A stretch of 64,000 nucleotides of DNA from Flavihumibacter sp. UBA7668 (GCF_002483205.1 NZ_DLHM01000006.1:124001-188000), one strand, 5' to 3'. Shown: positions 17,656 to 27,626, numbered from the stretch's first letter. Notes: generated by a model from the letters alone, not told the origin. Translations and numbers: made by a program.

Positions 17656-19982
17656 TAAAATTTGTACCCGATATTAAGCGAAGATACCGTACCCGGACCT
17701 CTGAAATAAGTGGCATTATTGGCTCCATACTGGCTGGAAACAGGGTAGTAGGTGGTATTGAAAATATTTTCTATACCTATTCCGAGACTCCAGTTTTTAT
17801 TGATTGAATAGGCTGCCGACAAATTGAAAAGATTCACTGCTTTCACCTCGCCTTCATTTCCCCTATAGAGTCCGTTGCTGCCTTTATCAAATCTGTTTCT
17901 GCTTCCGGTATTCAGCCAGAATAATTGAATATTCATTGATTTTTTTGGTGTGAAGGATAAATAACCGGTTGCTTTTGGAGGTGCAATTCGGGTACCGTTC
18001 AGGTAATTTTTTGTTCCATTGTCTGCCTCGGATTTTCCTTCCACAAAGGCATAGGAGCCGCCGAATTTCCATACTTCTGATGGAGACACATTTAACGTTA
18101 GTTCAAACCCCCGGATCGTTTCTGGTAAGCGTTGCGGCATAAAATAGCCGCCCACATCCACTAATTCAACGCCTAGTTTGGAATGACTGATAAAATAGGC
18201 TGCCGTAAAATCAACAATGCCCACTGTACTGGAAAATCCGATTTCATAATTATTGGTAATGATTGGGTCGGTTTTTAAACTATCCAGATCACTGTCTGTA
18301 GCCCGACGCACGATTCTTCCCAATTCATTGATGGCAAATCCCTGTGAAAAGCTGATGAAGGGATTAAAGAATTCGTACTTATTGTACCGTAATCCTGCAT
18401 TGAATGTAGCACCATTATAAGGGATTTTACCTCCTTTAACGGCAATGCTTCCTTCATTACCCGGACCGGTTGCGATGGTATTAAAGTCCTTGATTGTAAC
18501 CCGGGCATTTTCATACCGAACACCACCTTTGAACACCAGATTTTGAAAAATGTCCAATTTCGCCTGGGCATAGGGAGCCAGGTTCACCATATTCATATTG
18601 GGGATATATACCCTGCCATCGGTAAGATCCTGATTGGTTTTATCATTCAGCACATCCAACCCATAGCTTAATTCAAGCAGCCGGTTGCTGATTTGAATGG
18701 GCGTATGCAGGTTTAGGCGTACCCCTTTTTTGCGGGAGTTGATCTTGGTTTGTCCGGGCCCGTACCAGGCAGTGGCATTTGCAACATATCGATTCATTGA
18801 ACGAAATGAATTCATATAGGCCGTGATGTCAAGCTGCGTGTTACCAAACAGGTTTTTCTTGCTGAAGCTCAGCATGGCATTGTGATTAAAGGGCGTTCCT
18901 GCCGGCTCACCCGGGTCGTCGCCTCTTATACCAATTGCCGGTGTTTCACCGAATTTTCCGGTTTGTGTAATGTATTTCGCATGGGAGGTACTTGAATAAA
19001 AATTGTAAAAAGCCGTGATGCTGCTATTGTCTGAAATTGCATATCCGACCTTGGCAAATGCATTGTATTGATACGAATTGGAAAGTCCGTCTGTTTGTCC
19101 CAAAACGATCCCGTCTCCATCTCTTTGCACACCCATGTATTCCACCGCTCCACTGGCTACATAATTCCAGCGGTTTTTATGACCGTATATATTTTGTGCA
19201 ACCCGATAACCACCTGTGCCTGCACCATCAAAAGGCTGTATCGTACCTCTCAGAGTGGTTGTTCCTCCAAAAGCCGGATCTGATTTTCTGGCTGTTTTGG
19301 TTATATAATTAATAATGCCTCCGGCAGAACCATTGCCATAGATAGAAGTTGCTCCTTTTACTACTTCCACCCGCTCAATTACTCCGGGATCAATGGTTCG
19401 GAGATCCCGCTGCCCGTTCATGAGTGGCGTGGATTGCGGTATGCCATCTACCAGTACCAATACCTGTCTTCCGCGCAGGGTTTGTCCGGCATTGGTAGCA
19501 CGATTGGAGGCAGTAGCAAGTCCTGGTACTGTATTACCCAATATGGCAGACAGGTTGGTGGCAATCTGACCTTGACTGGCGATGTCTTTTGCCGTTAATA
19601 TGGTTACAGAAGAAGGTACAGCTGAAATATATTCCGATCTGCGTCCGGCGGTTACCACTACATTTTCGAGATAAGCTCCCTCTTCCAGTACAATTTTAAC
19701 CGGATTAGTTATGGTGTCTGCTGCAAGAACTGCTTCATAAGGCTTCATGCCAAGTGATTCAACGCGCAAACGAAAAGGGTTATTGCTTGTATTATTATAC
19801 GTAAACAGTCCAGTATTATCAGTTAATCCTATATGTTTCCCATTTATAAGGATGGAAGCCATATGAACCGGTGTTTTGTCGGGATGGCTGACCTGTATCC
19901 GGACTTCCTGGGCTAAACAACAGGTTCCAACGGTGAGAGAAATAATGGAGATAAGTATTCGAAAAAAGAACTGATTCATCAT
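17655..19982 (-). CDS. TonB-dependent siderophore-type outer-membrane receptor
   Basis: A 775-residue receptor. A signal peptide ending CCLAQ is followed by a carboxypeptidase-regulatory-like beta domain (about 25-105), a plug domain (VVVTAGRRSEYISAVPSSVTIL, LRGRQVLVLVDGIPQ, RVEVVKGATSIYGNGSAGGIINYITK) and a 22-strand barrel ending in the C-terminal strand SSLNIGYKF. The plug style and the coupled PepSY gene indicate ferric-siderophore or haem uptake rather than a SusC-type glycan importer; no SusD partner is present. Iron regulation is expected, but I cannot point to a clear Fur box. The ligand is unknown. Confidence 0.88.
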   Translation of the reverse strand: MMNQFFFRILISIISLTVGTCCLAQEVRIQVSHPDKTPVHMASILINGKHIGLTDNTGLFTYNNTSNNPFRLRVESLGMKPYEAVLAADTITNPVKIVLEEGAYLENVVVTAGRRSEYISAVPSSVTILTAKDIASQGQIATNLSAILGNTVPGLATASNRATNAGQTLRGRQVLVLVDGIPQSTPLMNGQRDLRTIDPGVIERVEVVKGATSIYGNGSAGGIINYITKTARKSDPAFGGTTTLRGTIQPFDGAGTGGYRVAQNIYGHKNRWNYVASGAVEYMGVQRDGDGIVLGQTDGLSNSYQYNAFAKVGYAISDNSSITAFYNFYSSTSHAKYITQTGKFGETPAIGIRGDDPGEPAGTPFNHNAMLSFSKKNLFGNTQLDITAYMNSFRSMNRYVANATAWYGPGQTKINSRKKGVRLNLHTPIQISNRLLELSYGLDVLNDKTNQDLTDGRVYIPNMNMVNLAPYAQAKLDIFQNLVFKGGVRYENARVTIKDFNTIATGPGNEGSIAVKGGKIPYNGATFNAGLRYNKYEFFNPFISFSQGFAINELGRIVRRATDSDLDSLKTDPIITNNYEIGFSSTVGIVDFTAAYFISHSKLGVELVDVGGYFMPQRLPETIRGFELTLNVSPSEVWKFGGSYAFVEGKSEADNGTKNYLNGTRIAPPKATGYLSFTPKKSMNIQLFWLNTGSRNRFDKGSNGLYRGNEGEVKAVNLFNLSAAYSINKNWSLGIGIENIFNTTYYPVSSQYGANNATYFRGPGTVSSLNIGYKF

Positions 19983-20127
19983 TGTTCAATTAAGGGATTT
20001 ATTACTGCGGGGCCAAAGCTAGCAGCAGATGATGGATCAGCTGTTACGATATCAGGAAAAAATATGCCAATAAATTATGAGATCTCAAAACCGCGTATAA
20101 TTTTGCAGGATTAAAATTAACTTTACC

Positions 20128-20745
20128 ATGAGAAAAACCCTTCTTAAGCCATTGGGAATGGCATTTATTGGCCTTATTTCTTTTTCCTCAGCTTCATTTG
20201 CACAGATTAGTGTGGGTCCTGAATTAGGTTTCACCGCCTCCGGTTTGTATGACCAGGATGCAGACACTTATGCCGGCGCTAATATTCACGGAGGTGTTAC
20301 CGCCCATTTTCAGTTGAACCATTTCCTCGCAGTACGCCCTTCTGTTTTATTCAGAACCGGAAAGATGAGTTACGACGATATGGATGAAATTAAACTGAGT
20401 CGCATATCCATTCCCGTTCCTATTATGTATTCGCATGTATTTGACAACAGCAGTACACTTTTTGCCGGACTTGGACCAAATTTCATGTATAATATGTCGG
20501 GTAAATATTCATCCGACGGTTGGTCTGAGGATATTGAGTTCGGATCTGGTGACGAGCAATTAAAACGCATGGATATAGGTGTTCAGGTGAAAGCCGGATA
20601 CCAGTTTGCCAATGGTATTGCATTAAGCAGTTTTATAAATATTGGTACGACGAATCTTTACAACACAAGTGAACAAAAATTACGTTCACTGGACGCTATA
20701 GGTTTCTCGGTTGGCTGGATGTTTGGCAGCCATTCAAGTGAATAA
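20128..20745 (+). CDS. Small outer-membrane beta-barrel (porin-family) protein
   Basis: A 205-residue protein with a signal peptide ending SASFAQ. It has the alternating beta-strand pattern of an 8-stranded OmpA/OmpX-like barrel (ISVGPELGFTASGLY, AVRPSVLFRTGKMSY, LFAGLGPNFMYNMSG, VQVKAGYQFANGIALSSF) and ends in an aromatic C-terminal strand, IGFSVGWMFG. Such proteins are common and mostly uncharacterised in Bacteroidota. It is monocistronic and followed by a strong hairpin terminator shared with the caspase-like gene on the other strand. Confidence 0.75.
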   Translation: MRKTLLKPLGMAFIGLISFSSASFAQISVGPELGFTASGLYDQDADTYAGANIHGGVTAHFQLNHFLAVRPSVLFRTGKMSYDDMDEIKLSRISIPVPIMYSHVFDNSSTLFAGLGPNFMYNMSGKYSSDGWSEDIEFGSGDEQLKRMDIGVQVKAGYQFANGIALSSFINIGTTNLYNTSEQKLRSLDAIGFSVGWMFGSHSSE

Positions 20746-20767
20746 AAATTTTCATTCGACACCAAAT

Positions 20768-20799
20768 AAAAAAGCATTTCTTTCGGGAAATGCTTTTTT
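20768..20799. terminator. Bidirectional rho-independent terminator
   Basis: A perfect 13-base-pair stem, AAAAAAGCATTTC / GAAATGCTTTTTT, with a six-base loop. The A and T runs at both ends make it functional in both directions. It separates the small barrel gene (+) from the caspase-like gene (-). Confidence 0.9.
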
Positions 20800-20813
20800 A
20801 TTTGGGTCTGTTT

Positions 20814-22520
20814 TTAATATTCCATCTCTTCCATCATCCGCATATTATAGGTAGCCACTCCTGCTTTTATATAGAGCAATATAACAGAACCCATACCCGG
20901 ACGGAATATTCCGGATGGTGCGCATTCATTGGCATTCTGAAATTTCTTTATTGCTGCAACGGTTGCAGGTCCGGATTTTCCGTCAACAACAATTCCCGGG
21001 GTACCGCCTTCAGCTACTGAAACCTGTTTGAGCAATTGCTGAATCAGCCGTACATCTCCAGCCTGGTTACTGCCTCCGCTTCCAACTGATTGCAGGATTC
21101 TGTTACTGCCTGTTTCATGTTCTTCAGGAGTATCATCTGTAATAGGTTCCGGATCCATTACAGGTTCTTCCACTTCTCCTGCCATAATAACCTGGAAGGA
21201 GGGTGCCTGAGCAAATTCACTGTCCTGGAAAGATACCTTCCATCCATTCCAGCTGTAATCGATTGTGGAACCGATTCTGAAGTAGATTATCGGAGCGTGT
21301 TTTAAGGCCTCCCAGGTATAGGACTTCATGGTATAGGTATCTCCTGATTCGAGTGCATAATTGTTTTGTTCATCTCCATAGCTTGCATAAAAATTACTGC
21401 TGTTTCTGCTACTTTCATGTGTGGCAGTATTAAACAATTGGGGGTCGGTTGCAAATTCAACATAATACTGCGGATTGCCTGCTTTGTCCACATTGAAACC
21501 GGGTGGCAAGCTGGCTGCATTCCAACTGGTTGGTGCCTGCATGGAAGGCAGGGCCGAAGGTGTTGTATTGGTTCCGGATCCGCTTCCAGCGCTGCTGCTA
21601 CCTAATATGCAGAAGGGTTTCTGGGCTTCAAAAGAGGCAAGATTAGTTCCAAGTGTCATGTAATTCGGTGTCTGATCAGATGGCATACCTGCAATTATAT
21701 TATCATAAAATGTTCGGTAGTGACCACTGAAACTACCATTATTCCAAACGGTCAACAATCGTCCTGTAAATACTCCGTTGGTTGCACCATCTCCGCTTAG
21801 TTGATTGTCCTGGCATCCGGAAATATAGATGAGGGAAGCGTCAAATTCATTGGCGGCTTTTGCATTTTTTGTCAGAAACTGAATATTCTGGTACAGGGTT
21901 TTATTCTTTACATAGTTTTGCAAACCGGCTGCAATAGGAATACTTTTCCGGGTTGGTCCAACCAGTACAGAACGGGATGGATGTTCTTCCAGTTGTTTAG
22001 AGAATTTGCTGATATCGGATTCATCAAAAACTTTACGCAGCGACCGTTTACCCGGATTTTTTTCGTGCAAATAATTTAAGAGGAGCATCCGTACCATTGA
22101 TCCGCTATGGCAGCTATCCGAGGTTACAAAAATGCGAACGCCCGCCGCAAATTTATTCCAACAGGTATAGAGTTCATTATCGATCAGCTGGCGGTCATAT
22201 AAGATCCAGGTTTCATTCATGCCATCTTCTTCCTCACCCGTTTCATCGGGTACCTGGCTTCCATGTCCTGAATAGGTAAGCAGAAAAATATCACCACTGC
22301 ATAATTGGGAAGCAGCATCATTTATTTTTTGCAATACATTCATCGCTGTTGCCTGTCCATCCAGTAATTGCTCACTGGTACTGAACCCGGCTTGTTGGGC
22401 AATTGAACGCATGGAATTGGCATCATTGATGCAACCTGCTAAATCCGGAATAATGAATCCGGGATACTGGCTGTTATCCACCCGGTTAAGTCCGATGTGG
22501 AGGGAGATTCCTCTTGACAT
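20814..22520 (-). CDS. Caspase-like peptidase (C14) with C-terminal peptidoglycan-binding domain
   Basis: A 568-residue cytoplasmic-looking protein without a signal peptide. Residues 1-250 form a caspase/metacaspase p20-like domain (SLHIGLNRVD, GCINDANSM) with the catalytic pair visible: His86 in YSGHGSQ and Cys137 in SDSCHSGS. An acidic stretch DETGEEEDG follows the His, as in metacaspases. A Gly/Ser/Thr linker leads to a beta region of about 120 residues (about 330-450), then an acidic EP-rich linker, then a helical peptidoglycan_binding_1-type repeat (LIQQLLKQ, VVDGKSGPATVAAIKKFQ, about 490-550). It is the last gene of a three-gene minus-strand locus, 11 bases after a giant protein of unknown family. 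Likely an arginine/lysine-specific or caspase-like protease; target unknown. Confidence 0.8.
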   Translation of the reverse strand: MSRGISLHIGLNRVDNSQYPGFIIPDLAGCINDANSMRSIAQQAGFSTSEQLLDGQATAMNVLQKINDAASQLCSGDIFLLTYSGHGSQVPDETGEEEDGMNETWILYDRQLIDNELYTCWNKFAAGVRIFVTSDSCHSGSMVRMLLLNYLHEKNPGKRSLRKVFDESDISKFSKQLEEHPSRSVLVGPTRKSIPIAAGLQNYVKNKTLYQNIQFLTKNAKAANEFDASLIYISGCQDNQLSGDGATNGVFTGRLLTVWNNGSFSGHYRTFYDNIIAGMPSDQTPNYMTLGTNLASFEAQKPFCILGSSSAGSGSGTNTTPSALPSMQAPTSWNAASLPPGFNVDKAGNPQYYVEFATDPQLFNTATHESSRNSSNFYASYGDEQNNYALESGDTYTMKSYTWEALKHAPIIYFRIGSTIDYSWNGWKVSFQDSEFAQAPSFQVIMAGEVEEPVMDPEPITDDTPEEHETGSNRILQSVGSGGSNQAGDVRLIQQLLKQVSVAEGGTPGIVVDGKSGPATVAAIKKFQNANECAPSGIFRPGMGSVILLYIKAGVATYNMRMMEEMEY

Positions 22521-22531
22521 AAGTTGATTTT

Positions 22532-25288
22532 TTAAAGATTGATATAGATGATGTTTCCTTTATCACTAAGATCCTGTTCTATAAAAGCGGACTGTACGAC
22601 CGTTTCTGTCTGATCCGATTTTACCAGTTTGGATATTCTGTATTCGATTACCCGTTCCAATAGAAAATTGGTAACCGGCATTTGTATATAAACTTCCCGA
22701 CTTCTTTCCTGTGCAGTAAGTTCAAGCATATTTTCCCCTGTACTACTTTTTAATTTATAGGTGATTTCGGCACCCGCCAGTTGTTCTTCATTAAAATCCG
22801 TTGTACTGAGAAAGATGACCTGGCATTGTACATCTTCGATATAATTATTGATCTGTTCCAGTTCAATCGGACTTGCATCGATCACCTGGTATTGCGGAAT
22901 GAAGCCAAGGTATTGATCCTCCGGAATTGTTTTTTCCAGACTGGCAAATCCTTCGATTTCTTCCAGGAGTTCCAGCTGAATGGCCGCTCCTGTACTTGTT
23001 TTAGCCAATATTCCGGAGAATTGTAGCCGGTTTTCTGTACGATTTAAAAGTTTCAACTGACCGGCTCCATCATAGGAAATACTTGCATGCCCATTAAGCC
23101 ATTCTCCACCAATTTTCTGCAATCCCGGTTGAAGTCTGCTGGTATATTTTTCGGTTGCTGAGAGTACTGTTGTGAACAGACCATTGATCGCATCTCTTTC
23201 GAGCATTTCCAACAAAATCAGGATGGAACTGATATCGGTTTCAACCGTCAGCCGAATGAATTTTCCATAAGGAACTATTCGGGTGCTTGTGCCTGTCATA
23301 TGATCCAGCGATAAAACCGATTCCGCAGAACCAGCCGGTATTTCAGTGAGGTAATGCAAATTGGGTGGATAAGGAGTAAGCCTTGCACATACTTGTTCCA
23401 GGTCATAGCGGGTTTCCGGATTCAGATCCGGAATAAGTGTTGCATCCAATACCCATTTGCTGGTGCCGGTAACGGCGTCCAGGGTGGAATAAAGTAGAAT
23501 CATTGGCTTGAATACTTCTTTTCCCTCTTCTTCCACCTGCTGTCTTCCAATTATATAGTTGGTTGGAACTACCAGAAAATCGTTCGGTACATTGGTGGAC
23601 CGGAATAGTTTATACTGATCTGTATCCAAATCAGGAACAGGGCTATAAAAGGAAGGAGAAATTTCTCCCAGTTTATAGGCTTCTTTACAACCAATGGCCG
23701 TGCTTGCTCCGGCTGTTTCTTCCAGATAATACTGACCATATTCAACACAGGGAAAATGCAGCTCAATTGATTGGGATCGTATATAACTCTGTTTTTTGTA
23801 TTTGACAGTTGGTTCAATCAACTGGGCCAATACCACAGGCTGCAAGTGTGTAATTGGCTGGCTAAGGATATGGGCATTCAGTTTGATCGCACTTGCCAGT
23901 GCCGGACGAAAACTCCTGTTTGGTTTGATCTGCGAGATTTTAGCTCCAACAATATTTTGTAGTTGCAATAATTGCGGTTCCACTTTGGAATAACCGGTAA
24001 AGGCCAGCATAACCTGAAGGGTCAATTTTGGTTCGGTACCCGAGATAGCCGCATAACACATACGGATGGCATTGTTCAACAGCCGGAAAACCAGTTGAGT
24101 TTGTTCTCCCGTTCCGCTTTTCATTTCACTGGGAACAAGCGATAGCTTAACAGTTTCCTGCTGATCGTTTACATAGGGAATTTCCAGTAGATAATTCACC
24201 TGATCCAATCGGATTGGACGGATGGTTTTACCGGGATGCGCAGCCAATGCCTCCGCTTTAACTGCCTCGCTGATAGTGCAATCTACTGTGATATGAAGCG
24301 ATCCTTCCAATACCGGTTTTCCACCTGTATCTGTTAATCCGGTGTTTTGAAAACTAAAACGAAAGGCCGATTGATCCGGGCTTGTTTGCAAATCAGGAAC
24401 CAGGATCCGGAATTCGGGTAAGGCAAGTACTTCCTGCTCATTTCTGCGGTTCAACCAAAACCTGGAAGATGCATCCGTAATTATTGGGTAATCCTTTATT
24501 TTTTCCTGTCCGGTTAAGGCAATAGTCCAGTTTTCAAGGCGGTGTAAATTGATTTTGGTATCAAATACCAACTGTTCCTGCTTTTGGATGGACAATAGCG
24601 GAAGAGAAGCGGTTGATAATTGGGCAAAATTAGCATTGACAATACTGCCTCTTTCCAATTTACCTGCAATAGGCGGATTAATTGAGCGGGTTGCTTCATT
24701 CCCTTTTATTTGTTCCGGTATTAATCGGTAATTATTGTAGACAGGATCGAAATATTTAAAACTTACCTGATAGTTTTCAAATACATGTAGCAGCTCTTCC
24801 AATGATACCTGGCTTCTGATGGTATACTGATGCTGACTGGAGGATATGTATACTTCCGATCTTATTTTCAGAATAAGTCCTGATTTTTCCTGCCGGGTAG
24901 CTTTTAAAAAAGCATTGGCTGCATTTGCCGGTACAGAAAGCTGCAGCTGCGTTTCTGTTCCTGAAAAGTTTTTTTCCAGCAAAGCCTGGTTTCCTGATTC
25001 GTTTTGCAGGACAATCTGTAATGTGGTCATCGTTCGCAATACGTATCCGCCTGTTGCAGACTCCGGCAGGTTCATCGATAACCGGATGCTGGCTGTGGCA
25101 CGTTCGGGTTCTATCCTGCTTACTGATTCTTCAATCGAAGGCAAATGATCCATAAAAAAAGTAAAAGCGTTGTTGCTGCCTGACAGCACGGGGTAAATAT
25201 TGATTCTGCCCAGCTCTTCTTCCAGATAGGGCCAGCCTGTTCCATTGGCAAGGAGCAGGGTTTTTTCCTGTAATGTTTCTGTAGACAT
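22532..25288 (-). CDS. Very large all-beta hypothetical protein in the caspase locus
   Basis: I cannot assign this 918-residue product. It has no signal peptide, no membrane helices and no clear catalytic motif. Composition and strand pattern suggest many beta domains (ATASIRLSMNLPES, LQLSVPANAANAF, EGSLHITVDCTI, LTLQVMLAFTGYSK, RLTVETDISSILILLEM). The C-terminal 90 residues (AEITYKLKSSTGEN, EVYIQMPVTNFLLERVIEYRISK) look like an Ig-like domain. It sits 11 bases upstream of the caspase-like gene and 19 bases downstream of another giant unknown, so the three are almost certainly one operon. It could be a scaffold or structural partner of the protease, or its substrate. That is inference. Confidence 0.6.
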   Translation of the reverse strand: MSTETLQEKTLLLANGTGWPYLEEELGRINIYPVLSGSNNAFTFFMDHLPSIEESVSRIEPERATASIRLSMNLPESATGGYVLRTMTTLQIVLQNESGNQALLEKNFSGTETQLQLSVPANAANAFLKATRQEKSGLILKIRSEVYISSSQHQYTIRSQVSLEELLHVFENYQVSFKYFDPVYNNYRLIPEQIKGNEATRSINPPIAGKLERGSIVNANFAQLSTASLPLLSIQKQEQLVFDTKINLHRLENWTIALTGQEKIKDYPIITDASSRFWLNRRNEQEVLALPEFRILVPDLQTSPDQSAFRFSFQNTGLTDTGGKPVLEGSLHITVDCTISEAVKAEALAAHPGKTIRPIRLDQVNYLLEIPYVNDQQETVKLSLVPSEMKSGTGEQTQLVFRLLNNAIRMCYAAISGTEPKLTLQVMLAFTGYSKVEPQLLQLQNIVGAKISQIKPNRSFRPALASAIKLNAHILSQPITHLQPVVLAQLIEPTVKYKKQSYIRSQSIELHFPCVEYGQYYLEETAGASTAIGCKEAYKLGEISPSFYSPVPDLDTDQYKLFRSTNVPNDFLVVPTNYIIGRQQVEEEGKEVFKPMILLYSTLDAVTGTSKWVLDATLIPDLNPETRYDLEQVCARLTPYPPNLHYLTEIPAGSAESVLSLDHMTGTSTRIVPYGKFIRLTVETDISSILILLEMLERDAINGLFTTVLSATEKYTSRLQPGLQKIGGEWLNGHASISYDGAGQLKLLNRTENRLQFSGILAKTSTGAAIQLELLEEIEGFASLEKTIPEDQYLGFIPQYQVIDASPIELEQINNYIEDVQCQVIFLSTTDFNEEQLAGAEITYKLKSSTGENMLELTAQERSREVYIQMPVTNFLLERVIEYRISKLVKSDQTETVVQSAFIEQDLSDKGNIIYINL

Positions 25289-25307
25289 GGCAACAACGCT
25301 TTAAAGA

Positions 25308-27626
25308 TTAAACCTGTTTCCATCCACCGTTTCCGCTTACTTCACGGGTTGCGATTTTTTTTGAAAGGGGTGTTTTACCAGATGGAGGCTGATGAATTTT
25401 TCCGCCTTCTTCCACTGCATAACTCCCTTTCATTGGAGCTGCGGGTGTACTTATTCCCCGGCTTCCTTTAGTTGCAGGCGCCTGGATGGTGATTTCCCTG
25501 GATTTGGACGCTATATCACGTTTAATTACTACACCTTCATCTTCGGTGGATGGTACACTTACGGTAAGCGGACCATTGCCGATACTCCGAACCCATGGAC
25601 CCGTCCATTCCATTCCTTTGGTGAAAAGACTGCCTTTTACAATAACTCTGACCTGATATTTGAAGAAGGATCGAATGGTGGAATCGGAACTAAAAACGGA
25701 CCAGAAGCGGGGAGATTCCTGATCAAGATTATTCCAGATGAATTTTTGTGGTGGAAAACGGGTTAAATCTGCCCCATTTTCATCCGTTGCCTGGAAGGTT
25801 ACTTCAACCAGTTGTTTATTGTCTTCCAATGCAACATTTAAGCCTAATGGTCCAACCCGAACGCGTCCAGCTTCATCTGCCCTTAATTCCAGGGTTACAT
25901 CATTTACCATGCTGCCATTTTCTCCCGGATCCAGATCTATCTCATTGTCCTCAATCTGTACCCGTACAAAAGGATTGGCAATCGGATCAGGTGGTTCCAG
26001 CATATGTACTTTGCGTTTGATAAATGTTTTATCGGGCGTCCAGTTGGCGGGTGCATTGGATACATCAGCTGCCGCTTTTTGGGTGGTTTCCACTTTCCAT
26101 GTTTCGGTAGGGGAGCCGCTGCCATCGAATATATGTCCAACCCAATCAATTTCTCCGGCTGTATTTGGATAACCAACCTGAACAGAGAGGAAGGAAACAG
26201 GCTCGCCTGCCCAGTTGATGGCCGGCTGTGGCCAGTTGACAACAGGCTTGATGATACGTGCCAGTTTGCGTGGCCAGTCATCCATATAAACTGTTACGAA
26301 ATATTTTTTTTCTGCTTCGGGATCTTTTTTCATTTCATCAAAAGCTCCTTCCAGATTGGAAGAGATGACATGATCCTGCAGGTAGGCCAGCTGTCTTTTT
26401 TCATGATAACTCAGGTTTAGTCGGGTGCTGTCGCGGCGATATTTCAACGCCACACCTGCGCCCCAGAGTCCGAATAATCCGCCGGATGAACTGGCTTCTG
26501 CTGCCTGTACATTGGGTTGTGGCGGATCAAAGATGATTCCCTTGGCCTGTTCCATAAACTTCTGAGAAATGAGGTCGGTTTTTTTGTCTACGTATTCCTG
26601 AATTTTATCGGCTCCCGGAATGGTTGGATCAACTTTTACATCCACTTCAATTCCACCGCTGATGCGCATGTTATTGAATTCGGCTTTGATGTCGGCAGAG
26701 AACCATAAATATTTGCCTTTTGCATTGGCAGAGAAATGTTCAAAAATGCGTTCCCAGTTTCCTTTGATGGTGATTTCAATAATGGGTACCCAGAATTTTA
26801 CTTTCATCGCCTGGCAAACACGTACCGGTGTATAGGCCATTTTGAAGGCTTGATACAATATGCTGGCCGGATAAACACCCATCAGTCCGGAATAGGCATT
26901 TTGTCCCATTGGATCAATGGAACCGTTGCCTTGTCCCTGCATGTTGAAATACCAGGGATCGAGATTGCCATCCCGTACATTTCTTTTATCAAAGGAGCGG
27001 GTGGTAAATCCTGGTTGTGTGATGAAGCGCGGAACGGGTACGGTTTCATAACGCACCTGGCGGTTGGGGGCAACGGGTGCGGCTGGGGCTGCAGGCGCGG
27101 CTGGATTAACCGGAGTAGCAGGCGTTCCGGAAACGGGTTGTACTACGGAGCCATCCGGATTAGGGGAGAGGTTAGAAATAGAGGTGTGGTTGGCAGTAAT
27201 CACAACCGGACGGAAAATTGGTTTAACGCTGGAGCGGATACCCCAGAAATAATCCACTTTTCCCTGGTACATATTGATGATTTCCTGCTGACCTTCTTCC
27301 AGTACATGATCGGGTGGTGCGGCGGTGGTGGTTACGCCTAGTACGCCGCCGGCTACTTCGCGGCTTTCTCCTTCTTCCAGTCCGATATTGGCTTCACTGG
27401 TTTGTCTGCCGGCAAAACGAAGCATGAGAAACTGGAGATCCCCGTCTGCACGTCCGTCTTTTCGGGCGATATGTACATAGTTGGGAAGCCAGTAAAAGAC
27501 CGGAGGCTTTCCTTCATTTTGCAGGGCATCGTTATTTACATCAGGATAATAGATGAGTTCATACCCGTCTTTTATGATAGGTTGAATCCCACCGGCCATG
27601 GTTGGGCCCAAAGCGGTAGTTGCCAT
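25308..27626 (-). CDS. Large hypothetical protein, first gene of caspase locus
   Basis: A 772-residue protein of unrecognised family beginning MATTALGPTMAGGIQPI, with no signal peptide. Visible features are an N-terminal domain (YELIYYPDVNND, FYWLPNYVHIARKDGR), a low-complexity Pro/Ala linker near residues 168-188 (PATPVNPAAPAAPAAPVAP), and a central region with AMKVKFWVPIIEITIKGNWE and a helical segment around QEYVDKKTDLISQKFMEQAKG. A C-terminal beta region contains VEVTFQATDENGAD and YQVRVIVKGSLF. The size, cytoplasmic character and tight linkage to the 918-residue protein and the caspase-like protease suggest a multi-protein assembly. A promoter should lie in 27627-27880. No function can be claimed. 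Confidence 0.6.
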   Translation of the reverse strand: MATTALGPTMAGGIQPIIKDGYELIYYPDVNNDALQNEGKPPVFYWLPNYVHIARKDGRADGDLQFLMLRFAGRQTSEANIGLEEGESREVAGGVLGVTTTAAPPDHVLEEGQQEIINMYQGKVDYFWGIRSSVKPIFRPVVITANHTSISNLSPNPDGSVVQPVSGTPATPVNPAAPAAPAAPVAPNRQVRYETVPVPRFITQPGFTTRSFDKRNVRDGNLDPWYFNMQGQGNGSIDPMGQNAYSGLMGVYPASILYQAFKMAYTPVRVCQAMKVKFWVPIIEITIKGNWERIFEHFSANAKGKYLWFSADIKAEFNNMRISGGIEVDVKVDPTIPGADKIQEYVDKKTDLISQKFMEQAKGIIFDPPQPNVQAAEASSSGGLFGLWGAGVALKYRRDSTRLNLSYHEKRQLAYLQDHVISSNLEGAFDEMKKDPEAEKKYFVTVYMDDWPRKLARIIKPVVNWPQPAINWAGEPVSFLSVQVGYPNTAGEIDWVGHIFDGSGSPTETWKVETTQKAAADVSNAPANWTPDKTFIKRKVHMLEPPDPIANPFVRVQIEDNEIDLDPGENGSMVNDVTLELRADEAGRVRVGPLGLNVALEDNKQLVEVTFQATDENGADLTRFPPQKFIWNNLDQESPRFWSVFSSDSTIRSFFKYQVRVIVKGSLFTKGMEWTGPWVRSIGNGPLTVSVPSTEDEGVVIKRDIASKSREITIQAPATKGSRGISTPAAPMKGSYAVEEGGKIHQPPSGKTPLSKKIATREVSGNGGWKQV

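Noticed and set aside
20814..22520. Caspase-like protein as part of a type III-E CRISPR or gasdermin system
   Set aside because: No CRISPR array, Cas7-like, TPR-CHAT or gasdermin-sized gene is in the neighbourhood; the adjacent proteins are far larger and different.
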